This document shows positions 62,901 to 64,000 of a DNA stretch of 64,000 nucleotides, piece by piece. The position numbers were made by a program, and so were the translations under genes. The stretch comes from Rhodobacterales bacterium RIFCSPHIGHO2_02_FULL_62_130 (GTDB lineage: Bacteria; Pseudomonadota; Alphaproteobacteria; Rhodobacterales; Rhodobacteraceae): positions 141,380 to 205,379 of the forward strand of contig MHZT01000035.1 of NCBI GenBank assembly GCA_001828855.1, given 5' to 3'. The notes beneath the pieces are model-generated. The model saw nothing but the letters and a program-made list of their open reading frames with translations, ran no database searches and had not been told where the DNA came from. Each line of letters begins with the position of its first letter. The stretch's first letter is position 1.

Positions 62901-64000
62901 GTTCTACTGCGGTGCCATTTGTCTTACCGAACACCACATAGCTTGCGCCTGAATCATTTCCGATGACGTTGGATCCCCACGCCCCGACGATGAGATCATC
63001 AAACCCATCGCCGTTCACGTCGCCAGCCGAGCTCACTGAATACCCAGACTGGTCATAGGTCTCATATCCATTAATTGCAAAGCCACCGCTGCCTGCCACA
63101 ATTGCCGACAGCTCCACAATTGAACCACTGGTTTTACCGAACACTACGAAGCTCGCACCGGAGGAACCACCGTTAGGATCGGCATACGGGGCCCCAATGA
63201 TCACGTCGTCAAGCCCGTCGCCGTTTACATCTCCCGCGGAGCTTACGGACCAGCCAGAGTAGTCATACGCTGACGACCCGTTGATAGAAAAGCCGCCTGT
63301 GCCGACCGCTACTGCTGACATCTCAACGGCGGTTCCATCTGCCTTGCCAAAGACCACGTAACTCGCGCCAGCATAAAAGTTGCTATCTGCGCTACTAAAT
63401 TTCGCGCCCACGATCAGGTCGGCAAACCCATCGCCGTTCACATCGCCTGCGGAGCTGACTGACGTGCTTGACATGTGAAATTGCGAGAGGCCTTTGATCA
63501 CAAAGCCACCGGTGCCCGCCTCTACCGCCGACAGCTCAATCGCCGTGCTGTCAGTCTTGCCGAACACCACAAAACTTGCGCCCGAATCAGTGCCGTTCGG
63601 GTCGTCGAGCCACGCCCCAACGATCAGGTCGTCAAACCCGTCGCCGTTGACGTCTCCTGCTGAGCTGACCGAATAACCGGATCGGTCGTTTGCCGACACG
63701 CCATTGATGACAAAGCCGCCCGAGCCCGCCTCGACATCAGAGAGCTCCAACGGTGCAATTGGCCCTCCTGACTTAACGATACCTTGCTGGATCTCAATCC
63801 GCGCATTCCCCGAGGTGAACACGTCGAAGGTGCCCTCGGTGTCGGTCACCGTGCCTGCAGCGGCCCAGCCTGCATCACGCAGCGTAACCGTATCCGTCGC
63901 ATCACCCAGAACACGCAGGGTGTTGGACGCCTCGGACAGACGCAACAATTCAAGCGCATCAAGGCTCAGGCTGTTGCCGGCGCCCAGATCAATGCGTTCC
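59911..64000 (-). CDS. Giant FG-GAP/RTX type I-secreted protein, N-terminus missing
   Basis: The frame stays open to the right edge, so at least 1362 residues are present and the start is outside. Two modules repeat the same order: a beta-type segment (ERIDLGAGNSLSLDALELL; NTLRVLGD; FTSGNARIEI), seven FG-GAP repeats of 70 or so residues each with SSAGDVNGDGFDDLIVGA calcium loops, and RTX nonapeptides (GGTGADVLVGAGGADVLYGG; GGAGADIFTL). The C-terminal 60 residues after RTX (ITFDADTVVILENITPDDLV) are a typical type I export signal. Likely an adhesin or surface-layer protein, exported by the neighbouring system. First known gene of the operon. Confidence 0.88.
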   Translation of the reverse strand, partial: ERIDLGAGNSLSLDALELLRLSEASNTLRVLGDATDTVTLRDAGWAAAGTVTDTEGTFDVFTSGNARIEIQQGIVKSGGPIAPLELSDVEAGSGGFVINGVSANDRSGYSVSSAGDVNGDGFDDLIVGAWLDDPNGTDSGASFVVFGKTDSTAIELSAVEAGTGGFVIKGLSQFHMSSTSVSSAGDVNGDGFADLIVGAKFSSADSNFYAGASYVVFGKADGTAVEMSAVAVGTGGFSINGSSAYDYSGWSVSSAGDVNGDGLDDVIIGAPYADPNGGSSGASFVVFGKTSGSIVELSAIVAGSGGFAINGYETYDQSGYSVSSAGDVNGDGFDDLIVGAWGSNVIGNDSGASYVVFGKTNGTAVELSVIRAGTGGFVINGVSDSDRSGWSVSSAGDVNGDGFDDLIVGVPKDDPNGENSGASFVVFGKTAGTPVDLSNIEAGTGGFVINGVYAYDGSGLSVSSAGDVNGDGFDDLIVGAKGNDPNGPDSGASFVVFGKTDGSAVELSEVETGNGGFVIHGVSEGDKSGFSVSSAGDVNGDGFDDLIVGAYAADPNGNSSGASFVVFGGNFSGAATKIGTVSDDTLNGSAAIDVLVGGTGADVLVGAGGADVLYGGAGDDVLAISDLGFARIDGGTGADTLRLDGSELTLDLTTLDNTSLLDIERIDLGTGNSLRLDALELLRLTNSSNTLRVLGDNADAVTLAGTSWINAGQVTDTEGTFQVYTSGRARIEILQGISVTGGPIAPVELSAVSLDADMRGFVINGVALNDYSGRSVSSAGDVNGDGLDDLIVGAYRDDPHGLGSGASFVVFGKTDGTTVQLSAIESGSGGFVINGVTTADYAGFSVSSAGDVNGDGLDDVIVGAKGDDPNGGASGASFVVFGKTGGTAVELSAIQTGSGGFVINGVSANDVSGRSVSSAGDVNGDGLDDLIVGAYRDDPHGLGSGASFVVFGKTDGTTVQLSAIESGSGGFVINGVTTADYAGFSVSSAGDVNGDGLDDVIVGAKGDDPNGSLSGATFVVFGKTGGAAVELSAIQAGSGGFVINGVTTNDYSGYSVSSAGDVNGDGLDDLIIGAWGDDPNGTGSGASFVVFGKIDGAAVELSAIDAGTGGFSINGVSAGDKSGFSVSSAGDVNGDGLDDLIVGAYGDDPNGTSSGASFVVFGKTDGTTVALSDVEAGRGGFVMNGVSANDFSGISVSSAGDVNGDGFDDLIVGSPYDAPNGSKSGASFVVFGGNFTGTVTEIGTLANDALDGTTANDVIFAGTGADTLDGGGGTDRLSGGAGADIFTLRNLDGTTSIIDFDGGEGDLLDVFDFGLTDFAAFEALLTPEGPGGHDTRITFDADTVVILENITPDDLVVSHVML
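60301..61766 (-). repeat. FG-GAP repeat block 2 (seven repeats)
   Basis: Seven copies of a roughly 210-base unit encoding about 70 residues, each with a DVNGDG(F/L)DD calcium loop. Seven FG-GAP repeats make one complete beta-propeller of the integrin-alpha type. Confidence 0.85.
60871..61710 (-). repeat. Tandem duplication of a two-repeat unit (420 bases) in the giant gene
   Basis: The unit 60871-61290 is followed directly by 61291-61710 with near-identical sequence; by eye the first 210 bases differ at about 16 places. The rest of the array is more diverged, so this is a recent event. Confidence 0.75.
62290..63755 (-). repeat. FG-GAP repeat block 1 (seven repeats)
   Basis: A second set of seven FG-GAP units upstream in the protein, more diverged from each other than those of block 2, again adding up to one full propeller. 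The RTX stretch 62060-62280 separates the two blocks. Confidence 0.82.

Noticed and set aside
60300..63760. Repeated units resembling a CRISPR-like array
   Set aside because: The units are coding, about 210 bases long, differ from each other at the codon level and encode FG-GAP repeats.

Overview
The window is high-GC bacterial DNA with the gene complement of an alphaproteobacterium of the order Rhodobacterales. Indicators are a short HisG paired with HisZ, an alphaproteobacterial type HisS with an RGLGYYTG motif, DUF1127, DUF1489, DUF938 and DUF1993 proteins, a PVCFTEGTLI-type Hint protein, a B12-dependent ribonucleotide reductase and an XdhA-XdhB-XdhC set. The genus cannot be fixed from the sequence alone.

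Left half (1-45,030), ordinary chromosome. It opens with the end of a VIT-family transporter, a Bax inhibitor-1 protein, a DUF1127 protein, a LysR regulator, a quinone oxidoreductase, an XRE regulator, a HisN-type phosphatase and an 8-oxoguanine deaminase. argD and argF follow, then DUF1993, a cysteine hydrolase, an MFS exporter, a nidogen-like/Hint protein and an aldose epimerase. Next is a zinc uptake locus (znuA divergent from zur-znuC-znuB, with a Zur-box-like palindrome between them), then a dimethylglycine/sarcosine dehydrogenase-like flavoenzyme and an EF-hand secreted protein. A minus-strand purine salvage and catabolism operon follows: xdhA, a small coupled ORF, xdhB, xdhC, and a BMP-type nucleoside ABC importer. 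After that come dnaE, an AbrB-type membrane protein, slyX, hisS-hisZ-hisG and nrdJ.

Right part (45,030-64,000), accessory. Just after nrdJ lies a stretch with TGTCAGACACC and three CTGCCAT iterations that looks like the end of a Tn7/Tn5053-like element; no transposase is in view. Plus-strand genes follow: a soluble FtsH-like AAA+/M41 peptidase with a small partner, then a DUF6932-like nucleotidyltransferase-fold protein overlapping an unknown 318-residue protein. From 64,000 back to 49,648 a minus-strand operon encodes a giant FG-GAP/RTX protein (N-terminus outside the window), SapC, a TolC-type outer-membrane factor, a type I secretion ABC transporter, an HlyD adaptor, a TIGR03032 protein, a TPR/GT41 O-GlcNAc-transferase-like enzyme, a methyltransferase and an unknown protein. 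I read it as an export system for a large surface protein that may be glycosylated and methylated in the cytoplasm before secretion.

Two dispersed non-coding repeat families run through the left half. One copy of the first lies in frame inside xdhA and forms the linker between its iron-sulfur and FAD domains. Other signs of genome plasticity are a partial duplication of the xdhA 3' end, a block of foreign codon usage inside hisS, and a two-unit tandem duplication in the giant protein gene.
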